Assembly: GCA_044238605.1 (NCBI GenBank)
Contig: JBIICY010000005.1
Coordinates: 62,001 to 126,000 of the forward strand
Direction: 5' to 3'
Source: UBA10438 sp044238605
GTDB lineage: Bacteria > Bacteroidota > Ignavibacteria > Kapaibacteriales > Kapaibacteriaceae
DNA: 64,000 bases
Shown: positions 61,514 to 64,000 of the stretch, piece after piece
Layout: every line of letters starts with the position of its first letter
Numbering within the stretch: the stretch's first letter is position 1
Program-made: the position numbers and the translations under genes
Notes under the pieces: generated by a model
Database searches by the model: none
What the model was told of the DNA's origin: nothing
Seen by the model: the letters and a program-made list of their open reading frames with translations, nothing else

Positions 61514-62647
61514 ATGAAGAATTTGCTGATAGTTGTGCTGGCCGTCTTGTCGGCGGCCAGCACACTCTCGGCACAAGACACACTTAAGGTTCGATCATAT
61601 GGAGTGGTTGACCTGTGTCAAAACGAACGGCGTTGGTTGCTAGCCGTTGACCTTGGTAGAATACTACCTAGTGACAGCCTTGTGTCCTTTGACATTACAA
61701 TAGGATATGACAGGACCAAGCTTCGTCCTACTGATGTTTTGAAAGAGGGAACCTTATCGGCAGCAATGTCCTACGAGCCATTCCTCAATACAGCTGTAAC
61801 AAATGAAATGCGTGTTGCTGCTGGTAACATTGTCAGGACAGTGTCTGGCGATGTGCCGTTAGTTGCAATTGCCGGTGATTTTCTTGGAAGCTGCTTTGAT
61901 GTAGATACATTAGGCTATCCATGGCCTGCTACGTTCAATTCAGAGTTCAAAAAGAAGTATACAGTGGTAAGGTTCGACACTGTTAAAGCAACAACAACGC
62001 CTAGGGTTCACACAAACAAAGGTTTCGCTTTTGCGGATTCGGCCCTAACTATCAGCGAGACCGATACATCTACTACTCTAACAATTGTAGCAGTTGGTCT
62101 TAGTGAGCTAGGTGACCGACATTGCATAGAAGTCAATGGTCAAGTTGATTTAGTTGACTTAGCAGTTCAGTCGGTAGTTGGTATGAAAGTTGATTCCGTT
62201 GCTACACTAGCTGGTGTAACCAAACTGTATGTCAGCAGTATAAACTCCACAGCAGCAGTTACACTGATTGCATATTGGACAGGTACAAAAGATCTGACAA
62301 GGTTGGTACGGGTTAGTGTAAAGACAACAACTGAGAGTGATTGTGCGTGTGATGTTCCGGCTTTACGAGACACAATAACAATCAGCAAAGAGTATCCTAA
62401 TGTAAGTGTTCCATCTTTTGATGAGCACAGTGAAATCATCGAGCCTATGCCTGATGCTATAATGATTCACTGCGATCATGAGGAGATGAAGACCGTACAG
62501 TTTTTTGATGTACTTGGTGCACTAGTGTTCCAGGAAGCCATCAGTAACAGAATACAGTACGTATCAACATCAGCTCTGCCCAAGGGTGCTTACCATATTC
62601 GGGTAGCCTGCGGACAAAATGTACATGTGACTACGATTTTGAAATGA
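61514..62647 (+). CDS. Exported protein with cohesin-like domain and short T9SS-like end
   Basis: A 377-aa exported protein. The signal peptide spans residues 1-20 (LSA|Q). The mature N-terminus resembles a cohesin-type sandwich: SFDITIGYDRTKLRPTDVL and AIAGDFLGS (about 55-125). The end (FFDVLGALVFQEAI, then LPKGAYHIRVACGQ) resembles a T9SS sorting domain. It starts 14 bases after the stop of the dockerin/cohesin gene, with no terminator between, so they are likely co-transcribed. No enzyme motif is visible. It may be a partner of its neighbours. Confidence 0.65.
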   Translation: MKNLLIVVLAVLSAASTLSAQDTLKVRSYGVVDLCQNERRWLLAVDLGRILPSDSLVSFDITIGYDRTKLRPTDVLKEGTLSAAMSYEPFLNTAVTNEMRVAAGNIVRTVSGDVPLVAIAGDFLGSCFDVDTLGYPWPATFNSEFKKKYTVVRFDTVKATTTPRVHTNKGFAFADSALTISETDTSTTLTIVAVGLSELGDRHCIEVNGQVDLVDLAVQSVVGMKVDSVATLAGVTKLYVSSINSTAAVTLIAYWTGTKDLTRLVRVSVKTTTESDCACDVPALRDTITISKEYPNVSVPSFDEHSEIIEPMPDAIMIHCDHEEMKTVQFFDVLGALVFQEAISNRIQYVSTSALPKGAYHIRVACGQNVHVTTILK

Positions 62648-62682
62648 ACAAACATCTGATCAACTCATCTGAGGAGTGTATT

Positions 62683-64000
62683 ATGAATCGTCGTTATGCT
62701 CTATGGGGCGGCGGTACCGCAATTGGTGCCGTACTCCTCCTTGCAGCATTAATCGGCATCGGTTCGACTGTGCTCATGGCACAGACGAACAAGCCTGAGC
62801 TGCCAACGCTCTCGTTAACTGGAGACGGAGCAAGTTGGAAACGGGAAGTTTATCCTGATGGTCGTATCTGGTCATCAAGCCGCGGTCCAAATGGAGACCG
62901 TATGCTCCTCGTTCCAGTTTTTATTAAGAACTGCTGGCGTACAACGTCACAGTACGAAGCGTTCCCTATCTATAGCTTCAAGTTCAAGGTGCAGTTCGAT
63001 AGTTCTGCGTTGGAATTTGTTGGTGTAGAAAAGAATGGACCACTCCGTGGTCCACAGATGACGCCAGTAAGCTGCCTTGCGAAGGACTTCAACTTCACAT
63101 CGCACGTAGCACGCGACATCACGTTCCAAAGTGTGATTAACGCTCCTACACAGAACCGTCTGCGTGGCAAGCGCGTACTTGTTACCGGTATGTCTTCAAA
63201 GGCACTCCCACAAACAGGTGACGTAACACAGCCTTGCGATCAGCGTCCATATGTAGAGCTCGTGTATTTGCGCTTCAAGGTTGTTGCTAATCCTGCAACT
63301 GATCCTGTAAGCTCACGTACACCAGTTATTCTCACTAACGACACACTGTTCTACAATGACTTCCAAGTTGGTAAGGAAATTGTGTTCCCTGGTGATGTAG
63401 CTCCAGGTGAATTTGCTGGTCTCGGTGGTGTTGACAATTATTTTCTTGACAACAACGGCCTAGAGCAGAATCGTGATCCACTTCGCCCATCAAAGCCAGG
63501 TATGATTTGGGTAGAAGTTACAGATGCTACTCCACGTCTGTCATTTACAAACGTTGCTAACCCAGCTTTCCGTCTGGTTGACTCTGTTGATCGTTCAAAC
63601 GGTTCACAGTGGTACGTTGTAGATCCAATCACGGTTGATTATCAGACACCATACGAAGATCAAGTTGGTGGAATCGGTACGCGTGATGTTGACGTAATCA
63701 ACGCCAACGCAGGTACACGTGCTTACGACATCATGGTACAGTCTGATTCAAAGTGGTTGAAGTTCAAGTCATTCCTCAAGGGTGGCGGCGGACAAACAGA
63801 ATTGAATCCTTTCCCGAACCCAGTTCGCGAAGGTTACGTACAATACATGGACAAGGCTATCCTTGGTGCTATTGGTGATCCACTTGGAAACCCAACAACT
63901 GGCCAGCGTGACCTTAACCTTCGTATCATTTGCGATCCAAATGAATTGCCAAACGGCGATGAGCAAGAAGTATGCGGTACATATGTGGGTTACCTCACAT
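62683..64000 (+). CDS. Exported protein with cohesin-like domain, N-terminal part (cut by window edge)
   Basis: The plus strand reads open from ATG 62683 to the window end, 439 codons, with no stop. GGAG lies upstream (gaggagtgtatt). The signal peptide MNRRYALWGGGTAIGAVLL followed by a second hydrophobic stretch ends LMA|Q near residue 34. About residues 75-130 again look cohesin-like (FKFKVQFDSSALEFVGVEKNG). Codon use matches the giant upstream gene. Its C-terminus, including any T9SS domain, lies outside the window, so function cannot be judged further. Confidence 0.65.
   Translation, partial: MNRRYALWGGGTAIGAVLLLAALIGIGSTVLMAQTNKPELPTLSLTGDGASWKREVYPDGRIWSSSRGPNGDRMLLVPVFIKNCWRTTSQYEAFPIYSFKFKVQFDSSALEFVGVEKNGPLRGPQMTPVSCLAKDFNFTSHVARDITFQSVINAPTQNRLRGKRVLVTGMSSKALPQTGDVTQPCDQRPYVELVYLRFKVVANPATDPVSSRTPVILTNDTLFYNDFQVGKEIVFPGDVAPGEFAGLGGVDNYFLDNNGLEQNRDPLRPSKPGMIWVEVTDATPRLSFTNVANPAFRLVDSVDRSNGSQWYVVDPITVDYQTPYEDQVGGIGTRDVDVINANAGTRAYDIMVQSDSKWLKFKSFLKGGGGQTELNPFPNPVREGYVQYMDKAILGAIGDPLGNPTTGQRDLNLRIICDPNELPNGDEQEVCGTYVGYLT

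Noticed and set aside
1..64000. tRNA, rRNA, CRISPR, insertion sequences or prophage genes
   Set aside because: No cloverleaf-like gene, rRNA motif, repeat-spacer array, transposase/integrase motif or phage structural gene was recognised by eye; a tRNAscan-SE and ISfinder run would be needed to exclude them fully.

Overview
The window looks like chromosomal DNA of a free-living bacterium of the Bacteroidota/Chlorobiota (FCB) superphylum. Four things point there. Many secreted proteins end in type IX secretion system (T9SS) C-terminal sorting domains. Many exported proteins have Gln as the predicted first mature residue. Upstream regions carry TAnnTTTG-type -7 boxes. The metabolic genes include an IcmF-type mutase. 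Kapabacteria or Ignavibacteria relatives would fit, but that placement is inference. No dnaA, rRNA, tRNA, CRISPR array, transposase or phage gene was seen.

0-9.1 kb: the start of a leftward beta-propeller-like secreted gene cut by the window edge, an arylsulfotransferase-like (ASST) surface protein, and two tandem paralogous Ig-repeat T9SS proteins with different N-terminal domains on the same stalk. 9.1-14.1 kb: ispD, a small DUF2795 gene, an Omp85-family outer-membrane protein, and coaX and birA on the minus strand. 14.2-22.3 kb: mnmE, a GNAT acetyltransferase, two 16-bp ParB-binding (parS) palindromes, mnmG, a second ASST paralogue on the minus strand, serS, and a 473-bp AT-rich non-coding stretch with DnaA-box-like 9-mers. 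The parS pair beside mnmG suggests an origin-proximal location.

22.3-40.9 kb: a third ASST paralogue, M42 and M16 peptidases, an aminotransferase, an NYN-nuclease/cold-shock fusion, and a four-gene envelope operon (beta-barrel, BamE-like lipoprotein, lipoprotein, ankyrin protein). These are followed by a Tat-exported metallo-hydrolase, rarA, an L,D-transpeptidase, a glutaminyl cyclase lipoprotein, a 1036-aa exported protein with a small T9SS protein behind it, and a beta-CASP-like nuclease. 40.9-51.3 kb: a metabolic block in which an IcmF-type isobutyryl-CoA mutase is split into two genes by a DUF4397 lipoprotein gene. It is followed by a threonine-dehydratase-like enzyme, gatB, ilvE and a fused branched-chain 2-oxoacid dehydrogenase E1. 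IlvE, E1 and the mutase together could convert valine to n-butyryl-CoA.

51.5-64 kb: a TPR membrane protein, then a run of surface proteins with biased codon use. These are a 2338-aa beta-helix protein with chlamydial PMP-type repeats and a T9SS domain, a 679-aa protein with dockerin-like and cohesin-like segments plus a T9SS domain, and two more proteins with cohesin-like segments, the last cut by the window edge. The glutaminyl cyclase at 35 kb probably caps the Gln+1 N-termini of many of these exported proteins.
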